Shown here in pieces: positions 21,256 to 31,822 of a stretch of DNA of 64,000 bases. The stretch comes from Siphonodentalium dalli. Lineage: Eukaryota > Mollusca > Scaphopoda > Gadilida > Siphonodentaliidae. The notes under the pieces were generated by a model. It ran no database searches and had not been told where the DNA came from. It saw nothing but the letters and a program-made list of their open reading frames with translations. A program made the translations under genes and the position numbers. Within the stretch, counting starts at the first letter, position 1, and every line of letters starts with the position of its first letter. The stretch is taken from the NCBI GenBank assembly GCA_032622095.1, contig CP136068.1, positions 155,955,151-156,019,150 on the forward strand. The letters are read 5' to 3'.

Positions 21256-21643
21256 TTAACCCTTTACCCAACAGAAGGGCCCTGTGCCAATGCATTCTCT
21301 TATATATGCGAGTCGACCATAGGTCGCCTCGCATATATAAGAGAATGCATCGGCTTAACACATTAAAAATTATAAAATTGTTAAAGAATGTAAGAAAAAA
21401 GGGTAAAAAGTTTTTAAAAAAGATTTTTTTTTAGGCCAATGCATTCTCTTATATATGCGAGGCGACCTATGGTCGACTCGCATATATAAGAGAATGCATT
21501 GGCACAGGGCATAACTGTAACTATCACAATGTGGTCAAGGAGCCGGTTCCAATGATATCCATATTTGTATGGTTCTATTGAGACAGACCGAAGATATTTT
21601 AGGCTGTTAATTTATTTGGCCGTTTTGTTGGGTAAAGGGTTAA
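21256..21643. mobile_element. piggyBac-like TTAA MITE, end type i
   Basis: TTAA, CCCTTTACCCAACAGAAGGG, two inverted core palindromes (21286-21355, 21436-21502), CGTTTTGTTGGGTAAAGGG, TTAA. The inner flanks GTTACAGTTATG and ATAACTGTAAC match those in the 15752 and 35223 copies. Confidence 0.88.
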
Positions 21644-22271
21644 GGAATTATAGCAGAAGTAGCTGATTGATACTCAAAAACTTGTATACATCAACTATAG
21701 GACAGTGAAATAGGTAGGATAAACTGACAGGTCAGTGATTGGGTGACTAGCCACATAACAGTCTGAACATCTCCTATTGACAGATCATGGATGTCTAAAT
21801 CTATGGACTTTTAGTTTCCAACTATTGAGTGACTTCAATATTAAATAGGCTGATTAGGCCAAATAGATCTATTTTAAGGGTTCATCTGAACGCTGTTACG
21901 TAGCTAGCCACGTAACGGAAACTAGACACATAAATATACATTTTTCTTATTGATAGCCACATAAATATCCAAATGTAAGCACATACAGACGCCCTTGACA
22001 GACGGCCCGAATGACGAAGCAATAATATAATACGTCCCATTTTTTAAAACGGGCAAACAAAAATAAAATGTGGAATGATAAAAATGTTGAATATGAATGC
22101 TAAACATAACTTCCAGCAGTTTACATTTGTAAACAAAATTTAATGTTTGTAATATTGAACTGAAATTAGCACCAATTTTCAAGGGAAATAATTGAAAAGT
22201 TTCTATCGCTCCAAGACATACCTCAGGACACGCTGCATTCATAACGACTTTGGGATTTCATGGCCGAACTA
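21644..22271. other. Mostly unassigned; family K 3' end fragment
   Basis: 21985-22068 looks like a family K terminus: GACGGCCCGAATGACG then ATACGTCCCATTTTTTAAAA, then CGGGC and an A-rich end. The rest shows nothing. Confidence 0.4.
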
Positions 22272-22484
22272 CAGTAATGCTCTAATTAATCGACTCCTTA
22301 AACACAGCAGAATTATGGGTAACTTTTCAGGATTTAGTCGGAAATATGGCTTGTTGCCATTCATCGGAAAGCTCTCCCCGAGAGCTTTCCGATGAATCCC
22401 AACAAGCCATATTTCCGACTAAATCCTGAAAAGTTACCCATAATTCTGCTGTGTTTAAGGAGTCAATTAATTAGAGCATTACTG
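22272..22484. mobile_element. MITE family A, copy 5 (near-perfect palindrome)
   Basis: TA-flanked, 213 bp, with the two arms meeting at GCTCTCCCCGAGAGC. Both arms share copy-specific variants (GCTCTAATTAAT and CCTTAAACACAG) not seen in most other copies. Confidence 0.9.
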
Positions 22485-22918
22485 TATCATCCATATCCAA
22501 TCAAGGTTAATTACTCTACCTGAAATAAATAAACAGCCATGAAATTAATTAGGAAAAATGTCCCACGGCAAATTTAATGTGGCATGTTAGATTCCAAATG
22601 TTGTCATGGTGCTTCCCAGGCCATTGCTTATTGCCATGGCCAATTTCGAGGATTGAATAGATATCTATTTATTATGTTGGCCAGAATCCATACAAGGAGC
22701 AATAACTTCGTGGTACTGATAAAATGGTTGTAAAAATATAAAAGCAGGCTTAGAATGCACTTGATTGAAACAGAATGATTGATGTCAAATCACACACAGG
22801 TCGGGCCAAAAAAAAACATCTCTCGTTTGATGTCAAATATTGAGTCTGATTAGTCAAATTTGTTCAATAAGATAACCAATTTCACATGCATCGAGTCTAA
22901 AAATAAAAACCTCAAATA
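22485..22918. other. No feature recognised
   Basis: AT-rich spacer without matched repeats or splice-bounded ORFs. Confidence 0.4.
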
Positions 22919-23175
22919 TCATCACAAGATGCCCGCTGCATTGTGTCTACTCCCCAAGTACTATTTTTTTGTGGACTGACATCTTCAATATGAATTGTAG
23001 CGGCTTCTATATCCTTTTAAGTTGGTTGTCACCTTCAATGTCGTTACAGTATTATCAAGGATATTTAATGGCAAATACACATTTTAGGTCTTTAACAGAT
23101 TCTAGAGCCAGGTTCAGGACTCAGACTTAAAAAAAATACATGCTTTTTTGGTTTATGTCATAGAACTTAGTTATC
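22919..23175 (+). repeat. Dispersed repeat L, plus copy
   Basis: The reverse complement matches 33555-33810: ATCACAAGATGCCCGCTGCA, GTGGACTGACATCTTCAATA, AAGTTGGTTGTCACCTTCAA, CATGCTTTTTTGG. The two copies form a 10.6-kb-spaced inverted pair. Confidence 0.8.
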
Positions 23176-23460
23176 TGTGATAAAACTTCTTAAATAACAA
23201 TTTTATCCTGGTGTTCATGAAACATGAACAGGTAACAACACGATAATATGTCACATGACCGCAAGGCTTGTGAATTTCAACAAGACTTTCAACCTTGAAG
23301 CAGCATATAGATACTGCATTGAAAATAACTCACAAAAAGAATACAAAGTCAGTTTAGATTTTTCACAAATGGCACAGGTTCATGATACCCCAAAGATTAT
23401 GCAAAAACAGAAATTTTGTAGAAACTTGTAGAAAATTAGTGTTCTAAACAATCATGATTG

Positions 23461-23668
23461 GTGCAGCATTAAAGACCCTGCACCAGTGCATTACCTTATA
23501 GGGAGCCTCGTATATATATAAGAGAATTCACTGGCTTACAAGCCTTGGGTCAATGTATTCTCTTATATATGCGAGGCTCCCTATGGGAGAGTAACATATA
23601 TAAGAGAATGTATTGACACAGCTAGGTTTTCACAACATTTCAGGAAGCTCCAGTCATGGAAAGGGTGA
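23461..23668. mobile_element. MITE, end type iv
   Basis: Two partial core palindromes (23486-23532, 23552-23617), then TTTCAGGAAGCTCCAGTCAT and GGAAAGGGT at the right end. The TTAA is lost here (GGGTGAAA). It ends only about 27 bp before the next exon's acceptor. Confidence 0.6.
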
Positions 23669-23695
23669 AATCAACTTTTTGAAATTTTCTTTCAG

Positions 23696-23892
23696 TCATT
23701 GGGTCCAATAACTGTTTCCATATCCCAGATATAGATGTACCGCAATCAAACATAGGTGGGAATAAATCAAACTCACCGAGTCCTCAGATCTCCTTGTCGT
23801 TGTCCCCGACATATGATGTTGATGTTGCTCCCCCTGTCAGGAATAAGATGATCAATGATTTGGCTGCGAAATATTTAGAGAATGCAAATTAG
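23696..23892 (+). CDS. Probable last exon (alternative A)
   Basis: Acceptor GAAATTTTCTTTCAG ends 23695. After two leading bases an open frame of 64 codons encodes IGSNNCFHIPDIDVPQSNIG, a Ser/Pro-rich middle (SPSPQISLSLSPTYDVDVAP) and a charged tail, RNKMINDLAAKYLENAN, then TAG. AATAAA lies at 23905-23910. Composition and signals are those of a real terminal exon. The two leading bases fit the one base left by the exon at 18541-18653. No family recognised. Confidence 0.55.
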
Positions 23893-24049
23893 ATTATATC
23901 TGAAAATAAATAAGTTTAAAAGTTGTGAATCTTAAGTCATATGACCTTGTCATGCCGAACTTCAATGAATGGTAAGGAAGTAAAATTAGGGGGGTGGTGG
24001 TGAGGCGCACATTGTCTCAATCAAACTTTTGAGGTTTTTAAAAACAGAT

Positions 24050-24440
24050 AGTGGTTAAAGACATAATATGGACTTGTTCGAGTGCGATAAACTTATAAGT
24101 TTAATAGTTCCCAGGCTCTATGCCAATCTGGGGAATATAGCATTCTACTAACATCACCGAAAATTTCAATGAAATCGACCATACCACTCCATAGAAAACA
24201 TCGTCTGAACTATGCTCAATTGTAAATATTTACATCTCAATTCGGGACGCAACAATAGGCGATAAACTAACGCAATCGATTTCGCCATTTAGCGTCATTG
24301 CATTTAATTAATATATAAGAATGACGGTATGTGTTGTCAATTTGGATTAATATTCGTAAATATAACTACTTTGAGCAAGAGTATTCTCCATTTCTACTTG
24401 CTCATCCTGCTGGAGTGTTTCACATCACTTTAAACTGTCT
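24050..24440 (+). repeat. Dispersed repeat J
   Basis: Landmarks GTTAAAGACATAATATGGAC, CATTCTACTAACATCACCG, CTCCATAGAAAACATCG and GTGTTTCACATCACTTTAAA appear in the same order as at 8070 and 37592. Confidence 0.8.
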
Positions 24441-25354
24441 TAACAAAATAAGAATGAGTGTACAGAATTGTTAGAATCATTGAACTTCAGCCTTGACAGT
24501 ATGGGAGGTTGAACGATATGTCAAGTAATTATATAAAATGTTCATACATGTACATGCCTATATTTGTCTAGATGTGATCTATGTTATCATATTGTTGGAG
24601 AATTGTCAAAACTTGAATGCATGCCATGGTTATAAAAATATCTGCCTTTATATTCCTAATCAATGGTTGAAATGGAATGGGCTGAAATGCACGGTGAGTA
24701 ATTATGAAAATTGGACAACATATACAGTATTAATCCTGCCTTTTGACTCAAGAATTTATTGAAAGCAAACCATTACAATGGTGTTGCAGATCAGTCATTT
24801 TCTTTATATTGATGGAATAATTTTATAATGCCTTGACAAAACTACATGGACATTGGGAATTCAGAAAATAAATCCTTTGAAAGGACATGGCACCTTTTTA
24901 GCCCAACATAAAGTATACATAATTTGGTAAAAGGCATCTCAAAATAGACACGGAAGATTTATAGATGTATAGCGTAAAATCCACCGAAGTGCTCTAAAAC
25001 ACTTGACATGTTAAACATAAAATACAATTGCAAATATAAGACATAATTATGGACATCAACAAAAATGTAGAACTACTATAAGTGAGACATTCCTAAGCAA
25101 TACAAAAGCGCATAAAATTACAAATCAAATAAAATATTAAAAAGTTACTGGTAAATTGGGGAGGGGGGGTGATAAGATGCTAAAAAATGCTAACAGCGAA
25201 AAAAGGGGGTAAAATGGCGAACGGGTAACAAGTTAAAAAAATAACATGAAAAGGTGGTAAAATGGGGAAAGATCGGGAAACTGGTAACATTGAATGAAAA
25301 ATATTGATGAGACAAAGGTGCTTAATTAGGGATCCAAACAGTATAAAAGATAAA
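24441..25354. other. No gene seen; purine-rich patch
   Basis: 25141-25300 is purine-rich with loose repeats of GGTAAAATGG and GGGAAA. The remainder has no recognisable feature. Confidence 0.4.
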
Positions 25355-25648
25355 AATATGTCTATATTTGAATATTCTTACAGTTTATGGTAGTTTTAAC
25401 GGGTGTGACTATTTTAATAACAAACCCACCGTGAATGACATCCGTGCCTTTAAAGAAACTCCTGTTCAAACTCAGATTATGATATCATTCCTTAACAAAA
25501 TATCATATTTTAGAGTAGGGCTGCAACGATACACTTTGTCACAATACGATACGTATCACGATACATGACCAATGATACAATACGTATCACGATACGCAAA
25601 AACCATGTTTTGCGAGGATTTTCTACCTAAATTGCTAAAAAAAAAAAC

Positions 25649-26769
25649 AAGAGCTGAAACGGTTAGACGGTTAACCGGTTAGCATCCGGTTAGCGACGTA
25701 ACCGGTTTGAAAAAAATGAACCGGACGAAACCGCATCCCGTTATCAGTTGAATGTGAACGTGAATAATCCTCAAAATATTAGGTTAAATGATGCAAAACT
25801 AATACTAAATCCTGTGTCACCGATAGTAGAGTGCAACGCAAGCATTAATTGGTACACGCAATAGTATCAGATACTTAGTAGCAATTCTCGAACTGTCTGC
25901 AAGTGTCGGCGACCTTCAATCAATTCCGGCCCTTTGAAGTTTTCTCTGATCTTCCGACAAGAGCACGTGTGCAGTCACTGTGTATCAAGGCGGGATAGTT
26001 CAATGCAATGACGTCACTGAATCAGTGAATCTGTCATCTGATAGACACCCCTCAGGTATTATTTCGTGTTGAATTTTGAGAAGGAAGACGCTTCAAGACG
26101 GCTATTATCTAAATCGAATCGCGTAAATCAGAAGTGTGGGCGAATTTCCGATTGGTAGAAGACAATGCAAACAAAAAAATGTTTGCGGAATGCAAAATTT
26201 GTCGTGATGATAGTGATTCCGACGAATAGTATTAGGCCTATTGAATAGGACTGCATTACCTAACTGACCTTCATTTTAGTGCTATAGCTTATTAGCTACA
26301 TGTATGAGTTATTACGTTTTAGTTTTTATTAAATCATTGGAGGATATACCAATGATGGTAATTATATATTACAGATCTTTAATGTATAGTGTTGTTACTC
26401 GTTTTACCAATACCCAATTACGCATACTATTGTTACTCGTTTTACAGATGCCCAAACATGCTGATCACCGGCAAATGGCGGCAATTGCAAATAAGCATCA
26501 CCTGCCATTCACAATTTTCACTTGCTCATTCCCCATCACGAGAGCCAGCAAAAGAACAGTGAATGCGTGTTTTTGAATATCGTTAAATGCCGCGAATAAG
26601 GTCTTTAGTTCAGCTGCTATTTCTCACCTAGGTCTGTCCCTGGAGTATGGCAAATGTCGACATAATTAGTCAGAGAGAAGTCCACTATAAATTAGCGGTT
26701 AACCGGTTGAAATCCGGTTAACCCCGATGGTTAACCGGTTAGAAGAATGGGTCAACCGTTTCAGCTCTA
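25649..26769. mobile_element. hAT-like element (inner, nested)
   Basis: The ends AAGAGCTGAAACGGTT and AACCGTTTCAGCTCTA lie between AAAAAAAC duplications (25641-25648, 26770-26777); the duplication is in an A-run, so it is weaker evidence. Subterminal regions are packed with GGTTAACCGGTT repeats. It contains a BED-finger-like coding fragment (26113-26229). Confidence 0.8.
26113..26229 (+). pseudogene. BED zinc-finger fragment of a hAT transposase
   Basis: The open stretch encodes KSEVWANFRLVEDNANKK, then MFAECKICRDDSDSDE and a stop. An aromatic/Trp followed by C-x2-C is the start of a BED-type zinc finger, typical of the N-terminus of hAT transposases; the His pair is not found before the stop. 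A stop at 26110-26112 precedes it. It is a decayed piece, or one exon, of the inner hAT element's gene. Confidence 0.55.
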
Positions 26770-27033
26770 AAAAAAACACAGTAAATATGGGTTATTTTCA
26801 CATTCGATGACCTAAAATTGTGATAATTGTGTATCGCGATACACTACACACGATGCGATACGCGTATTGTGTGAAAGCGTATCATCATACATCAAAATCA
26901 CAATGAATCGTTGCAGCTCTATTTTAGAGTATCGGTACTCTGCCTTAATGCCAAATAATAGTATCATTGGGAATTTTCTCCCCAATTTAATTTTCAAGTT
27001 GGTAATTCCATACAAGTATTTCACATATTCCAG

Positions 27034-27150
27034 AAATGTTTACGGGCTGGCACATGCAGCTGGCTTAGCAGAGAGCAAAGGAAGTGGCAATGCATCAATA
27101 CTGCTCATGGCGAAACTGTGCAAGCCTTATCACATCAATATTGTCAAATG
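27034..27150 (+). pseudogene. Duplicate of the internal exon, phase-shifted
   Basis: Same acceptor (CACATATTCCAG) and donor (ATG/GTGAGG) as 18541-18653. It encodes NVYGLAHAAGLAESKGSG, then NASILLMAKL, but small indels after that give CKPYHINIVK. At 117 bp it leaves two bases, not one. Joined to the exon at 28432 it would read straight into a stop. It is probably a non-functional duplicate exon, unless used in another phase. Confidence 0.5.
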
Positions 27151-27170
27151 GTGAGGGCAATGAAGACAAG

Positions 27171-28117
27171 AGCTACGCTGGGCGTGCAATATACGCCCTC
27201 TCTTGGGTCGGCGGAAACTGGTAAAAAAAGGGGCATAACTCTGGTAAAAATTGGCGGACGGAATTCAAATTTTAACTTGACCTGTGTTTTGGTGGGAGAA
27301 AGTAATATACCAAATTATCATTGAATCCGATAAGCTCTAGTAAAGTTATCATCCGGACAACAAATTTCAGGGATTTTCTAAGTCAAATTACGTCAAATAA
27401 GGGGCATAACTCCGGTGAAAATTGGCGGACGGAACCCAAATTCTAACTTGAGCTGTCTTTTCTCCTAATAAACCCACATACCAAATTTGATTGGAATCGG
27501 TTCACTCTAACTAAAGTTATCATCCGGACAACAAATTTCAGGGATTTTCTAAGTCAAATTACGTCAAAAAAGGGGCCATAACTCTCGCAAAAATTATCGG
27601 ATTAAAACGAAATTCGGACTTGAGCTGTATTTCGATATATGTAATCCACAAAAAAACGGGTTTTGCATATAAACATTCCAAAATTGAGTTATCATCCGGA
27701 AACCAAAAAACATAAGAAAAACTGAATTTTCTGAGTCGAAAAAGGGGCATAACTCTGCCAAAAATGGTCGGACAGAACCCAAGTTCGAACTTGACCTGTG
27801 TTTTAGTGGGAGAAAGTAATATACCAAATTTGGATTCATTCCGATAAACTATACTAATGTTATCATCCGGACAACAAATTTCAAGGATTTTCTAAGTCAA
27901 AAAACGTCAAATAAGGGGCATAACTCCAGTGAAAATTGGCGGGCGGAACCCAAATTCGAACTTGAACTTACTTTTCGGCTAATAAACCCACATACCAAAT
28001 GTTACTAATTTTGGTTCACTCTAACTAAAGTTATCATCCGGACAACAGGTTAACGGACGCCCGCCCGGACGGACAGACCAATACTATAATACGGCCTTTT
28101 TATCAAAAGGGCGTATA
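27171..28117. mobile_element. Family K element with five tandem units
   Basis: 5' head ACAAGAGCTACGC with a hairpin GGGCGTGCAATATACGCCC; five core units of about 171 bp starting at 27230, 27401, 27572, 27744 and 27915 (each beginning GGGGCATAACTC or similar); a G/C-rich GACGGACAGACC; a 3' hairpin GGCCTTTTTATCAAAAGGGC; end GTATAAA. Copy 1 at 18670-18685 lacks it, and no target duplication is evident. The layout resembles bivalve pearl-type / Helentron-derived non-autonomous elements (from memory). Confidence 0.75.
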
Positions 28118-28164
28118 AAAATTTACAAAAGATTTGGTTATGACAGAAAACAAACACTATATTA

Positions 28165-28431
28165 CACTTGGTCCCATTCAGTTGCAAAACATCGCCATTG
28201 TATCTTAAACATATGCAAATTATACCAATTTCAAAGTTGAGGCCCGTACCCATTGAGTTATCACATCTGCTATGATTGCTACATGTACCAAGTTGAAGTT
28301 TATAATGTTGACTCTGCATTTACTAAACTTGCATCAACAATATTTGAGTCAGCTAACTGTTTTGTCTAACAGACATAGAAGTTTACATGTGAAGTTGTTG
28401 AATCTAATTTGGTTTATCATCTTCATTACAG
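28165..28431. other. Intron-like sequence present only in copy 2
   Basis: Absent from copy 1, where the flanks are joined. It ends in a good acceptor, TATCATCTTCATTACAG (28415-28431). Confidence 0.5.
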
Positions 28432-28610
28432 GTGATGAGGATATGACCAAATCAGCGATGTCTGGGTTTAAGTTGCCTGCTGTGAATATCCCAGAATTTA
28501 TTGTGTCTGAGCAACAGTGGAAGGATGAAGTTCTAAAGAAAGTTCATGGCCCTAGCCAACATAAAATAAACTGCGACAAACATAGTAAATCAGACTCTAC
28601 CGGGAGTTGA
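28432..28610 (+). CDS. Probable last exon (alternative B)
   Basis: After two leading bases the frame encodes DEDMTKSAMSGFKLPAVN, IPEFIVSEQQWKDEVLKKVH and a basic, Ser-rich tail ending KSDSTGS, with stop at 28608-28610. AATAAA signals lie at 28725-28730 and 28739-28744. The phase matches the one base left by the 18541-18653 exon (giving Gly at the junction) and not the local duplicate exon. No family recognised. The exon lies in a stretch missing from segmental copy 1. Confidence 0.55.
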
Positions 28611-29479
28611 GAGTCTCAATGCTGTGATAATCATGAATTTCATTCACTACTCATGTTGTTACGGAGTTACAGCTGCTGTCCATATTTGGAACAGGATTAC
28701 TGGATTTTAAGGTCGAACAGTTGCAATAAATAATGTTGAATAAAGATGTTAAATTTCAAGAAATATTTTTGTGTGCATCATTACCCAATTATAATTAAAA
28801 TCTTACCCAATCTTAATTAAAAACTTACCCAATTATAATTATAAGTTGGCTGATATTTAGCTGATTGAATTATTAATCAATTGTCTAATTTATTGTGTGC
28901 TCTTAAATGACTTTTTAATGAGTAAATTCAGGTGAAACTTATCCAAAAGTGTTAAGCTGTGCATGGCAATTGAAGGGGAAGAACTCTATTGACTACCCAG
29001 TTAGTGAATAGAGTTATCTCTCTTGAATTGAATTTCAAAGGAGATGGTTTTGTTTTAATATCATTGAGATGTAATCAATAGATCAAATCAATGTAAAGAA
29101 AAAAAAAATGAATGATAAGGAAATCTTTTGATAAATGAAACCTAATCCAAATTACATACAAAATCTGAATAAATTTCAATATGTCAACTATGCAATACAA
29201 ACAAAAATAAAAATAACCCCAAAACACTAAACAAGGGCTCTATGCACCAAATTTCAAAGTATACAGGAAGGGATACCTGCAGAAAATATGCAAATCTGTG
29301 CGCACCCACCTATGTCTACTTCCCTCGAAACTGAAGGCAGAGTGTCTGATAAATATCTCCGGATCTGAGATGCCACACAAAATGTCCATTTTGCCACATT
29401 ATCATGACATTTACCCTGGTTTGCCATAAACAAGCAAATTCAAAGCTCCATTTCATGGTGTGAGGGGTCAACATTAAAC

Positions 29480-29850
29480 AGTGAGCATTCATATTTCCAA
29501 CAAGATAATCGCCAGGGTGTGGCAGTATACACCAGTGGTAATTCCAACAAAGGGCCATAACTCAGGTAAAAATTGGCAGGCGGAACCCAAATTTGAACCA
29601 GACCTGTATTTTGGACTAGTAAAATCACATACCAAATTTCATTCCATTCAGTTGAGACGTACCAAAATGATCATCTGGAAATGAAAATTGAGTGAAATTT
29701 GGCCAGCAGAACCCATATTCAAACTTGATCTGTATCTTGTGCTGCATGGTAAACCCACATACCAAATTTCATTCCATTCAGTTGAGACTTTCTAAAGTTA
29801 ACATCTGGAAATCAAAAGTGAACAGAAGAACATACCAACAAATAGGTAGA
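29480..29850. repeat. Family K tandem-core fragment
   Basis: Counterpart of 19720-20080 in copy 2, with one unit boundary deleted (AATTGAGTGAAATTTGG). It shares GGGCCATAACTCAGGT and CACATACCAAATTTCATTCC. Confidence 0.75.
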
Positions 29851-30090
29851 TATGTGGCTAAAATAATTATGAGTAAGGGCTGCAACGATGCGAATAACAA
29901 TTTTACTATCACAATGCAAATTTTTAAAAACTGACAGATGTGAAAACTGGAAGAACCACTTAAATCATTTTAGTATGTATATTCTCATCATTATATATAT
30001 CAAACTAACCAAGTAATATCCTCTAAATATAACTTTGTTACTGAAAATTAATAAATAAGTGTATAAAATGCATAAAAAAATCCAATAATA

Positions 30091-30147
30091 AATTTAGTCA
30101 GAAATATGGCTTGTTGCCATTCAGGATTTAGTCGGAAATATGGCTTA
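30091..30147. mobile_element. MITE family A fragment
   Basis: Two short direct pieces of the family A interior (TTTAGTCAGAAATATGGCTT and TTTAGTCGGAAATATGGCTT). No ends. Confidence 0.6.
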
Positions 30148-30329
30148 GGCCTAAAAAAAAAAATACCTTTGTTTCCCCTAACCCGCCCGCACCTATTAAA
30201 TCCTCCCGCACCAAAATTATTATTATTTTTTTTTTTTCGAAAATAAAAGAAAATAGCTGCCGACGCTGTTTGTCTCAGTTCATCGCTTTATAATAGGCCC
30301 CGTTTCTAATGACTCGACGTCCGGACGCA

Positions 30330-30349
30330 TTTCGTAAAATGGCGGCGCC
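30330..30349 (+). promoter_or_regulatory. YY1/TISU-like start element
   Basis: CGTAAAATGGCGGCGCCC surrounds an ATG at 30339. AAnATGGCGGC is the known YY1 site that doubles as the TISU translation-initiation element of genes with very short 5' leaders. The match is by eye. Confidence 0.5.
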
Positions 30350-30389
30350 CACGGAAAATAAAAAATACATCGTTTTCGTTTAAATCTTC

Positions 30390-31822
30390 TAGTGATGAGC
30401 CTATAATTGGGAACTACAATCGGAATCAGCCGATTGTGGCCCATCGGATGACAATCGGTACTCGGGTTTCAACATCGGCATTTCCGATTGTCTAAATAGA
30501 AATCAGGTGCTTGTTTTTCTTCAATAAACTGTTTTAAATATGACGATGTTTTGTTGAATAAATGACCAGTAAACATGGGGAAAGTGATTTACCAAACACA
30601 AACTTGATATACAGCCATCTCCTCTTCAATACAACGGCCGTACCTGGGTCTATGTTTGAACAATATATTACAGTGGGGATCGCCGGGAAGCACGTGACAC
30701 TTTGGGTTATAGAGCCAGGCTGCGATGATGACGCCGTGATAGCGCGTAATCATAAATTATATGATGATGTACACAAATTACATCTCATGGGACTCATGTA
30801 CGCCGATACGGTCAACATGTAGACATTTTGATTTATGTATGTCAGACTATCAAAAATCAAAATGTATGCATACGCATCACAACAAATCTATCTATACAGT
30901 ACACACAGCGTAAAACAGGTATAAACTGTAGAAACCGAAAGTGCATGTCACGTGAAATTTAATTGCGCAGCTGACTTCACTGTTTGTTCAATTAAATTGA
31001 GCATATTATAACATGTGTATCAGTTGTCAGGACGAACAACTGTACAAGCATTAATAGTCGGATATTAAAAATAATTAAAGAAATTTAGTTATGAATTTTA
31101 CTATCTGTAATTAATCTTTTCAAAGTCTTTCACCCAACACAACTTTCCATTAATGATTAACTTTAAATAGTCGAAGACAATGTCATTCCATCCAGTCAGC
31201 CTTGTGTGACGTCACGTATAGGTCACCACCAATGATTATTTTGATGACCATGCCGAAATCGACAATCAAATCGTGTCTGCGAAATTTACATGAACATGGT
31301 GTAACTTGCAACTAGTTCAGTCGGCTTATTTCCTTTGATGTGATGTCTTTGAATTGGGATCAAAGAAAAATGCCGTTTAATGAATTGTTATCAAAAACGG
31401 GCCGTGGATATGTCGTCATGCACGTGGCTACATCAAACTTTCAAACTATTTTTTGTGGAATAGCCTAGATTACATGGGTAAGTTAATGCATTGATTCGTC
31501 GATACAATACATTACAATACATACACCGAGGCCCCGTACCACAGCCTCTGCAGGACATGTGCCTGTATTCGATCACAAGTCCGCCCATACCTACCTATAT
31601 ACTTACCCAAACGTATACTTATGTATATAAACTGTGTACTGGCATATTACTACGGTTGTTGCTTGCATCTAATTCTAAGTATTATATAACACATATAACA
31701 TATTCTCAATAATTCTGGTATAATTATTACAATAATGGGAATCGGCACCTGAATCGGCCGATTGTGATCTCAAATAATCGGCAATTGGCGCAATGCTCTA
31801 TTTGACAATCGGCTCATCACTA
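30390..31822. mobile_element. hAT-like element inside the gene
   Basis: The ends TAGTGATGAGCC and GGCTCATCACTA are inverted, with further subterminal CGGCCGATTGT / ACAATCGGC repeats. Perfect 8-bp duplication AAATCTTC at 30382-30389 and 31823-31830. 1.43 kb. It has no recognisable transposase but carries one short ORF (30562). Confidence 0.9.
30562..30822 (+). CDS. 86-codon ORF carried by the hAT element
   Basis: Starts at ATG 30562 and encodes MTSKHGESDLPNTNLIYSHL, a central YITVGIAGKHVTLWVIEPGC, then DDDAVIARNHKLYDDVHKLH and a Met-rich end, with stop TAG. Codon composition is more protein-like than most ORFs of this size in the window. No transposase motif is seen. It may be a captured host-gene piece or a remnant of the element's own gene. 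No poly(A) signal or splice context was established. Confidence 0.4.
   Translation: MTSKHGESDLPNTNLIYSHLLFNTTAVPGSMFEQYITVGIAGKHVTLWVIEPGCDDDAVIARNHKLYDDVHKLHLMGLMYADTVNM

Larger units (their letters stand above)
25516..26921. mobile_element. hAT-like element (outer)
   Basis: The termini TAGGGCTGCAACGAT and ATCGTTGCAGCTCTA are inverted and are followed by further inverted matches (ACAATACG, GATACG). TTTTAGAG is duplicated on both sides (25508-25515, 26922-26929), an 8-bp target duplication as expected for hAT. Copy 1 at about 18420 has the uninterrupted sequence TATTTTAGAGTACCGG. A second hAT-like element is nested inside. Confidence 0.88.
25355..29985 (+). repeat. Segmental duplication, copy 2
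   Basis: Counterpart of 18267-20265. It begins inside half of a family H MITE (AATATGTCTATATTTGAATA) and ends near AGTATGTATATTCTCATCAT. It contains a nested hAT pair, a five-unit family K element, the duplicate internal exon and the extra last exon at 28432. Confidence 0.85.
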
